Shown here one piece after another: positions 1-9,496 of a DNA stretch of 41,845 bases. Position numbers and translations under genes: made by a program. Source of the stretch: a virus; IMG/VR virus record IMGVR_UViG_3300025030_000216, positions 1-41,845 of that record; one strand, written 5' to 3'. How positions within the stretch are numbered: position 1 is the stretch's first letter; every line of letters begins with the position of its first letter. A model generated the notes under the pieces. It was not told the origin of the DNA. It did no database searches and saw only the letters and a list, made by a program, of their open reading frames with translations.

Positions 1-734
1 CTGGTGGTATTGGTGGCGGTGCTGGCGTCCAGACTGCCGGGAGTATTGCTGGCATGGTTGGCAACGAACGGAATGAACGGGTGAAGCTGGCCCACGAAAT
101 GGCAAAGGAAAAAGACCAGGCAGAATACCGGAAACAGAAACAAGAGCTTGACCTCGAAGCTATCAAGGCGTTGAGAGATAAAAGGATGGCCGCTGTTTCG
201 GGTGGCTCCTCAGATTCAGTTATTCAAGATATGGTTGGGAAGCCCTACAAGAGCCGGATAAACCCGGCTCAGATGTTCCCTAACCCTGACCCTATGCAGG
301 GGCAAAAAGAGGATATGGCCCTTTTGAAAGCTAATGAAATCAAAGCAAGGACGGCAAAAATAGAGGCTGGAACAGAGGCTATCAAAAAGGGTAAGCCAAC
401 TCGCGGGGGGTCTCGCGGTGGCGGGATGAAACAACCCAAGGTGAAATCGCCTGCCGGTCAAGCTTCTGATGCCCGCGCCGAATTCAACATGCAGCTTCCC
501 AAGTTTTTGAACGCCCTTGTAGGGGAGGCCGATAAAAACCAAGGCGTTTCATCGGACAAGATTATTGACCAGAAGATTCAGATGGCCATTGATAGCGGTG
601 ATGACCTGACAGCCTCCTTGCTCGATGCCAACCGGGAAAAGATTATCAAACGGCTCGAAGAGAAGCGCAGGAAGATTCCAACCGTTGAGGCTGAAAAGCC
701 TAGAGGCATTTTAAGCAAGATTGGTATTTGGTGA
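1..734 (+). CDS. Internal/ejection-type virion protein, 3' part (gene crosses the window ends)
   Basis: This is the C-terminal part of a gene whose beginning is at 41594-41845. The frame is already open at base 3, and the first ATG (position 54) has no good ribosome binding site, so 54 is probably not the true start. The first residues form a Gly/Ala-rich hydrophobic stretch that continues smoothly from the last residues at the right end of the window. The rest is highly charged and alpha-helical (Lys/Glu/Gln-rich, residues 1-45 after position 54), with a Gly/Arg-rich basic linker near 400-440. It lies between a Pro-rich internal protein and the giant polyvalent protein, where podoviruses keep ejected internal proteins. 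Function is inferred from context only. Confidence 0.6.
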   Translation, partial: GGIGGGAGVQTAGSIAGMVGNERNERVKLAHEMAKEKDQAEYRKQKQELDLEAIKALRDKRMAAVSGGSSDSVIQDMVGKPYKSRINPAQMFPNPDPMQGQKEDMALLKANEIKARTAKIEAGTEAIKKGKPTRGGSRGGGMKQPKVKSPAGQASDARAEFNMQLPKFLNALVGEADKNQGVSSDKIIDQKIQMAIDSGDDLTASLLDANREKIIKRLEEKRRKIPTVEAEKPRGILSKIGIW

Positions 735-3700
735 TGGCCATTGATTTGATGTCTCTCGTAGGGCAGGGGAAAAAGCCCGTTGACGGTATTACCAAGGAAA
801 AGACGAAGCCAAAAGGTTTGATGGCCCTTTTCCCGGATGAACCGGATACCGCGGTATCTCCTCCCGCGCTTCCCAAGATAGCCCCAATAGAGCCCCCACA
901 AAGCGAACGCCCTACGGTATCTCCCGATGTTATCAAGTCGCTGAAGCTGGCTCCATCGTTGCAGGCCCCTACCGTTCAACTCCCGCCGTCTTTCCAATCA
1001 GGCGGGCTCACGGTAAATACAATGCCGGAAACCGGGATAGAACAGCCGCCCATGATTACCCCTGCTTTGCCGGTGGGGGCCCCTCCTCCGAAGCCAACGA
1101 AGCCGAAAAAGGTAAATCTTGGGAAGCTTCTTGCTCGTGAGAATGTCCCTCAAGCGGAGCCTTCATGGACTGACCCGAGTATCCCCGGCCCGGCGCAAGT
1201 CGTTGATGCCCTTGGGAGATCACTTCCGAGGGGTGCTATTCAGACAGGGCTTTCTTTTCCTACGAAGGGTTTAGCGTGGTTGAATGAAGTGGTAGGGGCC
1301 GGGCAAAAACCATCCGGGGCTCCTTTGACAGATGTGCTTTTAGATCAGGCCAAAAAAATAGAATCATGGAGCCGGGACCAGTTCCCGAGTAACGCCAAAA
1401 GCCTTGAACAATTTTACGATGACCCTAAAAAAAACTGGTGGGATTTGGCAACAATCGCAGCCGATGGCGTTGGCGAAAATGCCCCACAGCTTGTTTTGTC
1501 GTTGGCCGCCACTCTTGCTTTCGGTCCTGCGGCTGGATTCGTTACCACAACAGGTCAAGAAACTGCTGAAATTTTCGCGGATATTGCGGAAAAGACAGGG
1601 AAAAAAGAGCCCGGCCTTTCTCTTGGTGCAGGTATCGCGGCTGGAGCGGTAGAGCTTCCTTTGTTGAATGTTTTAACAAAAAGGTTTTCTCAATCTTTTG
1701 GTCGCGCTGTTGCTCCTAAATTGGCGAAAGAAGTTCTTGGAAGCCGTGGACCGTGGGAGATTGCCAAGCGGGTTATGAAGGACGTTGTGAATGCTGGCAG
1801 TCCTGCCGTTATGGGGGGGCTCGAAGAAGTAGCGCAAACGCGGATTGAAAAGGCTGCTCTTGGTTGGGCTGATGATCGCTACCGGAATATGTCACGGGAA
1901 AACAAGTTTGAAATGGCACAAGCCGGGCTTATTGGTTTTGTAACTGCGGGCATGATTGATTTTTCAACCGCTGCTGCTGGCAGACTGGCACAGGGAAAAC
2001 CTGCTCCGGTTGCGCTTCAAGAAACTAAGGAACAGGACGTTCTGAAGGCGGTGGAAGCTGCCGTTACTCAGGCTCAGGCCGAAAAGGACGCGGAAGTATT
2101 GCGGCAGGTGGAGGACTCCAAAAAGGAAACGATTCCACCGGAAATTCCCCGACCAGGCCAGGAGATTCCCCAGATTGCCCCTGAACCGGTAACACAACCT
2201 CCCCCGGCTGCCCCCGCTTCCGCTCTGAAGCCGAAACAGATTCGGACACTTGAACGCCTGGCAGAGGTGAATAATGTTCAGGCCCCTATTGCAGCTGGGG
2301 CTATTCTGGGGCGTGAAATAACTTCCATTAACGAGTTGAGCCTGCCGGAATACAAGAAGGTCCGGAAGGCATTCATCTCCGATATTAAGGCGCAGGGGGG
2401 AAGTGAAGCTGACCCTTTGGGTGAATCGTCCGATACTGTTCCCTGGACCGTTGAGCCGGAACCGGATATAGGGCAAGCTCAGAAGAAAGAACCCCCTCTT
2501 TACACGGCGGAATACCTTGTAGCCAAATATGCGGCGAAGGGGTTTGAAAAGCTCGGGAACTTCGCTGTTGAAGCCGTTAAGACGGGCAAGAAATATGCTC
2601 AATACTTGGCCGATGGCGTGAAGCAGTTTGGGGAAAAAGCCCGCGCTTATTTGGCGCAAGCCTGGTCCGATGCAAAGCGTGTAATTCAGGAGGGCCAACA
2701 ACGCCGAACCTTGCGGGGTCGCACGGGTGGCGAGATTGTTACCGCTCCTCCTCCGAAGAAAGGGCCGATATTCTACTCTGAAGTAGAACAGACTATCAAT
2801 GGGCCAAAGTTTCCCAGCAAGATCCAGGGTGACGCGGCTTTGAACCTGCTCAGAAAAACGCCCGGCGTGAAACCTGACGAGATCGCGGACCTTGGCCTTG
2901 AAGAGTTTTTAAGGGGCAAATTAAGCGTTACGAAGCAGGAAATTGCCGACCATGTCAAGGCTAACTCTATCACGGTGGAGGAGGTCGGAAAGGCACCCGA
3001 TAAAATTGTTTACAATGTTGGGAACGAAGATTCGGATGATTATTTCGGGCTGTCAGAGGATGAAGCCACTAAGGTGGCTATCGAGGATTTGCAGAAAGAA
3101 TATCAAGAGTGGGCAGAAGAGTATAACAACGAAGCTGACGAGGGTGAAGAGCTTGATGATACAATCAATATAAATGATATAGTTGCGTCTTACGATGAGG
3201 ATTCCGATGGGAATGAAACAGTATGGTATTATCCTAATGATGATTCGGGAGAGATCCCAAACTGGTTACATAAGATAGTTACAAAAAAGAAAGAAGAGGG
3301 GACTACTAAATTTCAAGATTACCAGCTCCCCGGCGGGGAGAACTACCGGGAACTGCTGCTGACGCTGCCAAAACGTGAAAATACATCTATGCTTGATGTC
3401 ATCGCTGGGAAATATACAAATTACGAATCCCCCCACTTCGACGAACCGAACATCCTGGCGCATGTTCGGTTTAATGAACGCAATGACGCTGACGGGAACA
3501 AGGTTCTGTTCCTCGAAGAGGTTCAGAGTGATTGGGCGCAGGAGGGAAGAAAAAAGGGTTTCAATGATAAAAGTTTCGGTGGATTGAAAAAATATTTGCT
3601 GGATCTTGAAAAGAATAATCAACTTCCTTTCCCTTATTCTGAAGAAATAGCCAGAAAAATCTTTGATGAAAAGAAATCCCCGTTGTGGAAGGATTATAAC

Positions 3701-6700
3701 TCCAATGGCGTCCCTAACATGCCTTTCAAAGATACCGGCAAGTGGGCCATGCTTGCCATGAAGCGTATGATCCGGTATGCCGCTGAGAACGGCTTTGACA
3801 AGATCGCGTGGACAACCGGGGAACAACAGGCGGATAGATATGATCTGAGTAAAAAAATTACTGATCTGGCATACCAGAAAAAGGGGGATAACTATTTAAT
3901 ATTTGTGACACCCCAAAACAAAAATGAAGCTGTAAGGCTCGATACCGAACCTACCGCCAAAGAGCTTGAGGCGGTTGTCGGTAAAGACTTGGCAAAAAAA
4001 ATATTAAATAATGAAGGGGAGCCAGTAGGGATCAAAAGTTGGGGGAGGAAACGATTTTCCGGGCTTGACCTCAAGGTTGGCGGGGAGGGCATGAAGGGTT
4101 TTTATGATAAGATCCTGCCTTCTGAACTGAAAAAATACGGGAAATCTTTCGGCGTTGAGGTTGGGGAAACGACCATGGACACGGGAAAACAGCCGTCAAT
4201 TCACATCACACCAAAGCTGAAAGAGCGTGCCTTGAGCGGTCAGCCGCTTTATTCCGCTGAATATGTGATTGCCAAGTACGCGGCAAAAGGCTTCAAAAAG
4301 CTTGGACAATTCGCGGTGAATGCAGTCAAGAACCGCATAAAGTATCTTCAATACCTGAAGGATGGTATCAAGAGGTTTGGCGAGAAGGCCCGAAAGGTCT
4401 TAACCCAGGCATGGAAGGATGCAAAACGGGTTGTTTCTGAAGGGATGGAGCGGCGGGCACTCCGGAAGAGAACCGGCGCAACCATCGGCGAGGATTACAA
4501 AAAGAACCTCGATAAGGAACTCGGCAAAATGGAAAGGAAGGCCGCTCCTAAAGGCCAGAGACAGCCGCAAAAGCCCCTGAAGATTGATACCCCTCTTCTT
4601 GATTTCGCCCGTGAAAACGGCAGGATTATGAACCCCCCGAAAGAGCTTACCGGGGAATGGGATGATGCTCCCAAGGGGAAGATTTCCCCCTTCTATCGGC
4701 AACGGCTTTTCGGTGGGACCGCCACACCTGACCAGATGGCGGCGAGGATGTTTGAACGTGGGCTTATTCAGAGTGATTCCGTTCCGGAAATGTGGGAGAA
4801 GATCAAACAGGAAATGGGCACCCGGAAAAAGGCCCGTGCCGAGGACCGCGTAAAGCGGCAAGAGGAGCGCAGAATCGCGAAAGAGGACCGGGCTAAACGG
4901 TTAGAAGAATCCAAGGAGGAAAAGAAGGCTATCCGTGAAGCTGCAAAAGAAGAGAAGATGGCTGGAAGGGTTGCCAAGCAAACGGAGCGCATTATGAACC
5001 GGGTTAAAGATCCCGCGAAAATGCGGTCATTGATGGTTAACGCTGCTTCCAGGCTTCCCTTGAATGAGCGAGGGAAGATGGTTGGCATGATTGCCAACGC
5101 AAAAAGCTTACAGGATTTCCAAGATGTTTTGGACCGCGTGAAAAAGCTTGACTCAGAAAGTGCTAGGCGGTCTGCTGTCGAAAAGTTCAAGCGCGTCGTT
5201 GGGAAAGTGAAGCGTAAAAAATACCTGCCATTTTACCAGGAGCGCATTGACGGGATACTCAAGGGTTACACCCCGGATAAGCCGGAAACGGTGATCCGGG
5301 CGGTGGCAAAGGCACTGAAGAATAATCCCGATATTCCCGACGCGCTGAAGGACCGGATGGATGATGCTGCAAACAGGAAAAACCTGAATGATACTCCCAT
5401 CGGGGAAATTGAGTTCATTTCAAAGATGCTGGAACATTACGCCAAGACCTCTTCAAAACAATACAAGATACAGGTCGGGAAGCATTTCAAGGCCATGTCT
5501 GACTTGGCGCAAGAATCGAAGGATTTCCTTGAGGAAAAGGACGACCTGATACCGGGGAAAGACATTGATGAGCCTTCGCGACGGTCCTTCGTTGGGTATC
5601 TTATCCGTGAGGGTGGCGCGAATGCCCGCACCATGTTTGCAAAGCTTGGCAAGGCTGGCGAGGCTGTAGGGAATATGCTCAAGGATGGTCTTACTGAATC
5701 CATGCGGCTTATCCAATCGTCGGAGGACACGGTTAACTCTTTTATCAAAGACGATGACTTCAAACTGAATACCCAGGGGCTTGAACAATTCGCGAAAGAG
5801 AAAATAGAGGTTTATACAACAGGCGGGCGAAAGATAAAGATTCCCCGCGGTTGGGCTCTTAATATTTATGCCCATAGCAGGACGCCGTATAACAGGGAAA
5901 GGCTACTCGGGAACGGGTGGAAGTATGGCGGGGATGAAGGCGGGAAAGTTCTTGTTTTCGATGAGGACAATCTTGAAGTCTTAAAAAGGCAAGTGGAATC
6001 TGACCCGATATCGAAGGGCCTTGTTGATGGCATTTTCGCTGCTTTCAACGGGGAGATAAAAGAAGCCGGGAATAAAGCTGCAATAGAGTTACAAGGCCAT
6101 GAGATTTTTACCGTGGATAATTATTTCCCGGCTGCAATCAATAGGACCGTGGGACAAGGTGGACTTAACCAGGCTATGCGGTTCGGCCAGGCTACCCTTG
6201 AAAACAGCGGATTCACCAAAGCCAGAACGACAACCAAGAAAGCCCTTAACGGGATGGATATTCTCGACCTCTATCGGGCGCATACTCAGCAATCAGCGAA
6301 CTATGCCGCGTTGGCTGTCCCGCTTCGGGAGGCAAAGGTATTTCTCGGTGGATTGGGAGCCGATGATACTGGCCCGGCTGGCCGTAACCTGGGGGAAGTT
6401 ATTACAGAAAAACTCGGTGAGGATTATATCTCTGACCTTCGCGCCCGCCTTGATTTGGTCGAAGGCATGGGTTTTGATGAGAAAGATTCGGGAATGAAGA
6501 CCCTTGATAAGCTCATCGGCAATATCACCCAGGCGTATTTGATGTTGCCTTCCGGGACCGCGTTGAAGGTCTATGGAGGCATCATCAATGCTATGGGTGA
6601 AATGGCACCTACCAGCCTTATACCGAACCTGGGGAGGGCAATCAAGAACCGGGAAACCCTGCGAAAAAAGCTGATGGAAAACACATACCTTCGGAACCGG

Positions 6701-7606
6701 CTTGAAAGCATGAGCAAGATTTACTTGCAGCGTCTTGATTTCCTGAGTCAGAAAGAGCGGGCCGGGCTATCTTTGAAGGTGCTGAATAATATTGATACCG
6801 AGATCGCCGGGGCGGTTTATCTCACCGCAAAGGATGAGGGGCTTTCGGATACTGACGCGCTGGCAAGGACCGAAGAAGTTTTCCGGTTGACCCAAAACCC
6901 ATCTACCCCGTGGGAGATTTCCAACATGGCGATACGGGCGAAAAAGAATGTTGTCTACCGCCCCTGGATCTACATGCAAGGGGAAGGCACGGCACGGTTT
7001 AATTACCTATCAAAAGCCCTCAAGGATTACCAGGAAGGGACTATTACGCCTGAGAACCTAGCAAGGAAGGCTGTAACCATTCTTGGTTTCGCGACCATGT
7101 TTTCCGTAACCGCTGGCAAGTTCTGGCGTTGGGGCCTCAAAACTGCGGTGAACGAAGCCCGGCGGATTATCCACGGTGAAGAACCGGAGGAGCCGGAAGA
7201 TAAAGAAGATGCTGCGGATAAAGCAAAAAGGCTGGCGTGGGAAATCGCCCGCGAGTGGACCGGCATGATTCCGGGCGGGTCAACTATGGCTAAGGCTCTT
7301 GAAAGCGCGGTTACTCGCCGTAATGCTGAGTTTGGCGGGCCTGTTGCCCAAAACATCGGAGATTTTATGGAAGGCTTCGGCGCGGTCTGGAAGGCCGATG
7401 ATCCGCAACTGACCAAAAAAGGAAAAATGCGGGCTAGCCAGAAAACAAAAGGGGAAAAGATTGCTGATGGTGTGGCAAAGATTCTGCCTCCGCTGGCAAC
7501 CATGTTAGGTATCTCCCGCACGGGAACAAAACTGGCTGCCGACATTTTTATTAAATCCGAAAACAGCAAGGTAAAAGCCGCAAAGACAAAGATTCAAGGA
7601 AAATAA
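734..7606 (+). CDS. Giant polyvalent protein, probably ejected with the genome (2290 aa)
   Basis: The ATG at 734 overlaps the previous stop (TGATG), implying translational coupling; a TTG at 728 is a less likely alternative. Residues 1-200 are Pro-rich linker. Residues ~230-420 contain Gly/Ala-rich hydrophobic helices. Residues ~860-1145 hold a module recognised from phage polyvalent proteins, with LPGGENYRELLLTLP, FLEEVQSDWAQEGRKKGF, TTGEQQADRYDLS and GMKGFYDKILPSEL. This module is flanked by two copies of an ~82-residue segment. A charged coiled coil spans ~1375-1435, and the C-terminus has further hydrophobic helices. It closes the structural operon. By analogy with polyvalent proteins, it may be injected to protect or establish the phage genome. 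No catalytic residues can be assigned by eye. Confidence 0.8.
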   Translation: MAIDLMSLVGQGKKPVDGITKEKTKPKGLMALFPDEPDTAVSPPALPKIAPIEPPQSERPTVSPDVIKSLKLAPSLQAPTVQLPPSFQSGGLTVNTMPETGIEQPPMITPALPVGAPPPKPTKPKKVNLGKLLARENVPQAEPSWTDPSIPGPAQVVDALGRSLPRGAIQTGLSFPTKGLAWLNEVVGAGQKPSGAPLTDVLLDQAKKIESWSRDQFPSNAKSLEQFYDDPKKNWWDLATIAADGVGENAPQLVLSLAATLAFGPAAGFVTTTGQETAEIFADIAEKTGKKEPGLSLGAGIAAGAVELPLLNVLTKRFSQSFGRAVAPKLAKEVLGSRGPWEIAKRVMKDVVNAGSPAVMGGLEEVAQTRIEKAALGWADDRYRNMSRENKFEMAQAGLIGFVTAGMIDFSTAAAGRLAQGKPAPVALQETKEQDVLKAVEAAVTQAQAEKDAEVLRQVEDSKKETIPPEIPRPGQEIPQIAPEPVTQPPPAAPASALKPKQIRTLERLAEVNNVQAPIAAGAILGREITSINELSLPEYKKVRKAFISDIKAQGGSEADPLGESSDTVPWTVEPEPDIGQAQKKEPPLYTAEYLVAKYAAKGFEKLGNFAVEAVKTGKKYAQYLADGVKQFGEKARAYLAQAWSDAKRVIQEGQQRRTLRGRTGGEIVTAPPPKKGPIFYSEVEQTINGPKFPSKIQGDAALNLLRKTPGVKPDEIADLGLEEFLRGKLSVTKQEIADHVKANSITVEEVGKAPDKIVYNVGNEDSDDYFGLSEDEATKVAIEDLQKEYQEWAEEYNNEADEGEELDDTININDIVASYDEDSDGNETVWYYPNDDSGEIPNWLHKIVTKKKEEGTTKFQDYQLPGGENYRELLLTLPKRENTSMLDVIAGKYTNYESPHFDEPNILAHVRFNERNDADGNKVLFLEEVQSDWAQEGRKKGFNDKSFGGLKKYLLDLEKNNQLPFPYSEEIARKIFDEKKSPLWKDYNSNGVPNMPFKDTGKWAMLAMKRMIRYAAENGFDKIAWTTGEQQADRYDLSKKITDLAYQKKGDNYLIFVTPQNKNEAVRLDTEPTAKELEAVVGKDLAKKILNNEGEPVGIKSWGRKRFSGLDLKVGGEGMKGFYDKILPSELKKYGKSFGVEVGETTMDTGKQPSIHITPKLKERALSGQPLYSAEYVIAKYAAKGFKKLGQFAVNAVKNRIKYLQYLKDGIKRFGEKARKVLTQAWKDAKRVVSEGMERRALRKRTGATIGEDYKKNLDKELGKMERKAAPKGQRQPQKPLKIDTPLLDFARENGRIMNPPKELTGEWDDAPKGKISPFYRQRLFGGTATPDQMAARMFERGLIQSDSVPEMWEKIKQEMGTRKKARAEDRVKRQEERRIAKEDRAKRLEESKEEKKAIREAAKEEKMAGRVAKQTERIMNRVKDPAKMRSLMVNAASRLPLNERGKMVGMIANAKSLQDFQDVLDRVKKLDSESARRSAVEKFKRVVGKVKRKKYLPFYQERIDGILKGYTPDKPETVIRAVAKALKNNPDIPDALKDRMDDAANRKNLNDTPIGEIEFISKMLEHYAKTSSKQYKIQVGKHFKAMSDLAQESKDFLEEKDDLIPGKDIDEPSRRSFVGYLIREGGANARTMFAKLGKAGEAVGNMLKDGLTESMRLIQSSEDTVNSFIKDDDFKLNTQGLEQFAKEKIEVYTTGGRKIKIPRGWALNIYAHSRTPYNRERLLGNGWKYGGDEGGKVLVFDEDNLEVLKRQVESDPISKGLVDGIFAAFNGEIKEAGNKAAIELQGHEIFTVDNYFPAAINRTVGQGGLNQAMRFGQATLENSGFTKARTTTKKALNGMDILDLYRAHTQQSANYAALAVPLREAKVFLGGLGADDTGPAGRNLGEVITEKLGEDYISDLRARLDLVEGMGFDEKDSGMKTLDKLIGNITQAYLMLPSGTALKVYGGIINAMGEMAPTSLIPNLGRAIKNRETLRKKLMENTYLRNRLESMSKIYLQRLDFLSQKERAGLSLKVLNNIDTEIAGAVYLTAKDEGLSDTDALARTEEVFRLTQNPSTPWEISNMAIRAKKNVVYRPWIYMQGEGTARFNYLSKALKDYQEGTITPENLARKAVTILGFATMFSVTAGKFWRWGLKTAVNEARRIIHGEEPEEPEDKEDAADKAKRLAWEIAREWTGMIPGGSTMAKALESAVTRRNAEFGGPVAQNIGDFMEGFGAVWKADDPQLTKKGKMRASQKTKGEKIADGVAKILPPLATMLGISRTGTKLAADIFIKSENSKVKAAKTKIQGK
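2490..2735 (+). repeat. Internal repeat copy 1 in the giant protein
   Basis: This encodes about 82 residues (approx. 586-668 of the giant protein) beginning PLYTAEYLVAKYAAKGFEKL. It is about two-thirds identical to the second copy at ~4244-4489. The copies bracket the conserved polyvalent module, suggesting duplication or insertion within the gene. Both keep the core AKYAAKGF, FGEKAR, QAW and DAKRV. Confidence 0.85.
4244..4489 (+). repeat. Internal repeat copy 2 in the giant protein
   Basis: Second copy of the ~82-residue segment, beginning PLYSAEYVIAKYAAKGFKKL. About 56 of 82 positions match the first copy by eye. It follows directly after the polyvalent module. Confidence 0.85.
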
Positions 7607-7609
7607 AAA

Positions 7610-7641
7610 GTGTGGTAAAAATACCTCTATTTGAGTAGAAT
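7610..7641 (+). promoter_or_regulatory. Putative late promoter, copy 1
   Basis: The 16-base box GTGTGGTAAAAATACC at 7610-7625 is followed, exactly 10 bases later, by TAGAAT at 7636-7641. The same box and spacing occur upstream of the terminase and scaffold genes. It sits between the giant protein and the exported-protein operon. The box covers the position of a -35 element; no good TTGACA is present, so an activator or modified polymerase may be needed. Confidence 0.7.
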
Positions 7642-7659
7642 TATAAGGGGGTGACAAGA

Positions 7660-8103
7660 ATGAAAAAACTTATTGTTGCTTTATCTCTGGTGTTGATTTG
7701 CGCCTGTGCCTATGCCGATAGGGTCGTAATCGATCGCGACGGGAAAGGAAATGATGGCATTGTCTCCCCCAACATGCAACTCCCGACGGGGGACGACTCT
7801 GCTTTCGGGTTTCTCGATCTGGCTACAAGCACACAAACTTTTTCCCCTGGGGCTGCAACCCGCTTTGATGTGTCTACCATTGAGATCAGAAAACTTTACG
7901 TTTATGTCTACGGCGGGGATTTGCTGGTAGGTCATGGTAACGATCTTGCATCCGGAACGCTTGCAAATGGCGTTTTGATTTCAAGCGGTACTCAAGGCTA
8001 CATTGGCGGTCTGGTTGGGACCACAACCCCTCCTATATGGGGCTTGCCAACAGGCGTTGCAACCATCACTACAAAGTATTCGGGTTGGGGTAACGTCCAA
8101 TGA
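7660..8103 (+). CDS. Exported beta-rich protein with Sec signal peptide
   Basis: The ATG at 7660 has AAGGGGG about 6 bases upstream and is preferred over GTG 7651. Residues 1-19 (MKKLIVALSLVLICACAYA) form a typical Sec signal peptide with an AYA cleavage site; the mature protein would be ~128 aa. The remainder is rich in Gly, Thr, Ser and short beta-strand patterns, like phage fibre or adhesin fragments, but no family was recognised. It is the first gene behind a late-type promoter and overlaps the next gene by ATGA. A lipoprotein reading (ICAC) is possible but weak. Confidence 0.75.
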   Translation: MKKLIVALSLVLICACAYADRVVIDRDGKGNDGIVSPNMQLPTGDDSAFGFLDLATSTQTFSPGAATRFDVSTIEIRKLYVYVYGGDLLVGHGNDLASGTLANGVLISSGTQGYIGGLVGTTTPPIWGLPTGVATITTKYSGWGNVQ

Positions 8104-9170
8104 AACGATTTTTCGCGCTTCTTTTGCTTTGGTTCCTTCCACTTTCAATCGCGTTCGCGGTTGGGGGCGTGAACGGCGGGAGCGGATTTTCCGGAACTGA
8201 CCCAACGAAAGTTGCAAAGGCCGGGGATACCATGACCGGAGACTTAACAATATCGGCGGATCTTACCGTAACCGGCATCGCCTCTGCAACCGAGGGGCAC
8301 ATTGCAACGGCGTCTATCGGAACTCTGACGGTGATAACCCCTATCGGAATTTCCCTCGACGAGATTGAAGACCTCGCCACGGACAAAGTTTTCACGATGG
8401 CCAACAAGACGCTTGAATACCGGTTTACGAACCCTGCCGGGGGTATCAAGTGGGTGTGGCAGGGGGCTGCAACGGGGCATTTCTGGGAGCTTATGCAGGA
8501 AACCGGGAACCCAGGCGCGGGAACCCATCTGGCTCACATCCAGGCAGAAGACAGCGATGTGTTGCTTCTTCACTTGGTTCATCCAGGCACCCCGACGCCG
8601 GGCTATTTCTCGATCGATACAACCGATGATGCCAGCTCCGTCGGCGACATTTTCTGGGTAAACTCTGCCGGTGAAACGATGATAGGCTCTACCACGGACG
8701 CGGGCGCGTTCAAGTTACAGATTTTCGGGGATTCGTATTTCGGGGGGAATGCCTCTGTTTCTGGCACTCTCGACGCTGGAAACCTCACCATAGGCGGGGA
8801 TCAGGTTGCCATAGCGCTATCCGGCGACGAGGTTCTAATCGAAACCGCTACTTCCTCCTACCCCCTGCCAACGAACGGGGCCGCGGTGGCGGTCCCTGTG
8901 GCTTCAGGCGCGGTGGTGATGGCCGATTTCTGGGTGTCGCTTCAGGCGTCACCGACTCAACTTGTCTACGCGACCCGTGTTTCAGCAACATGGAGCGGGT
9001 ATAACAATACGATAACGACAGTGGGAAGCGAGGCAACCATTTTTCACAAACGGAACGCTCCCACCTGCAATGTGTTCATCGACGATTACGGGCGGGTTGT
9101 GGCGAGTGTCCCGGCAAATGTCAGGGCGCGGGTAACGAAAACCGAATATACCACGATGGGAGGCGACTGA
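8100..9170 (+). CDS. Tail-fibre-like protein with Sec signal peptide
   Basis: The N-terminus MKRFFALLLLWFLPLSIAFA is a clear signal peptide, cleaved before VGGVNGG. A segment near residues 38-60 (AKAGDTMTGDLTI) is the motif common in phage tail fibres and baseplate spikes, followed by Thr/Val/Gly-rich beta repeats. The C-terminal ~100 residues look like a compact beta domain. A fibre normally assembles in the cytoplasm, so the signal peptide is unexpected. The start overlaps the previous stop (ATGA), and the gene ends in TGATG with the next. A receptor-binding or surface role is inferred. Confidence 0.75.
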   Translation: MKRFFALLLLWFLPLSIAFAVGGVNGGSGFSGTDPTKVAKAGDTMTGDLTISADLTVTGIASATEGHIATASIGTLTVITPIGISLDEIEDLATDKVFTMANKTLEYRFTNPAGGIKWVWQGAATGHFWELMQETGNPGAGTHLAHIQAEDSDVLLLHLVHPGTPTPGYFSIDTTDDASSVGDIFWVNSAGETMIGSTTDAGAFKLQIFGDSYFGGNASVSGTLDAGNLTIGGDQVAIALSGDEVLIETATSSYPLPTNGAAVAVPVASGAVVMADFWVSLQASPTQLVYATRVSATWSGYNNTITTVGSEATIFHKRNAPTCNVFIDDYGRVVASVPANVRARVTKTEYTTMGGD

Positions 9171-9496
9171 TGGACGCTCCGAAATGCTTGGTTATTGGAA
9201 TCATGCTGTTGATCGTGCTGGCCGGTGTTGAGTTCCAGGTGTGCCAGCGGCTTGACGCGGTAGAGATTGAAAGCGCGCTGAAGTCTCCGAACGTCCAGAC
9301 AGCCGTTGGCCCCGGCTTTGTTCAGGCTGTCGGGTGTAAGCATGATGTTATTTTTTCAACGTTGCTGCATTCTACCGATGGCCAGGACCGCAATACACAC
9401 ACCTGTCATTCATGCGGGATGCAGCGGCGCGGTAATGGCCCCTGGGTCATGCCCCTTCGCGGTCTGAAATCACCCAATCCGGAGGTAACACCATGA
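9170..9496 (+). CDS. Small membrane-anchored protein with a Cys pair
   Basis: 108 aa. One N-terminal membrane segment lies at about residues 7-22 (CLVIGIMLLIVLAGVEF). The rest is soluble and probably periplasmic, and contains TCHSCGM (CxxC) near residue 80. A GGGAGG ribosome binding site precedes the ATG, and both gene ends overlap the neighbours. No family recognised. It could be a lysis accessory (spanin-like) or a chaperone for the exported fibre proteins; neither is demonstrated. Confidence 0.65.
   Translation: MDAPKCLVIGIMLLIVLAGVEFQVCQRLDAVEIESALKSPNVQTAVGPGFVQAVGCKHDVIFSTLLHSTDGQDRNTHTCHSCGMQRRGNGPWVMPLRGLKSPNPEVTP

Noticed and set aside
1964-2701. 245-codon minus-strand open frame inside the giant protein gene
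   Set aside because: Antisense shadow of a clearly coding, codon-biased plus-strand gene; no promoter or ribosome binding site.
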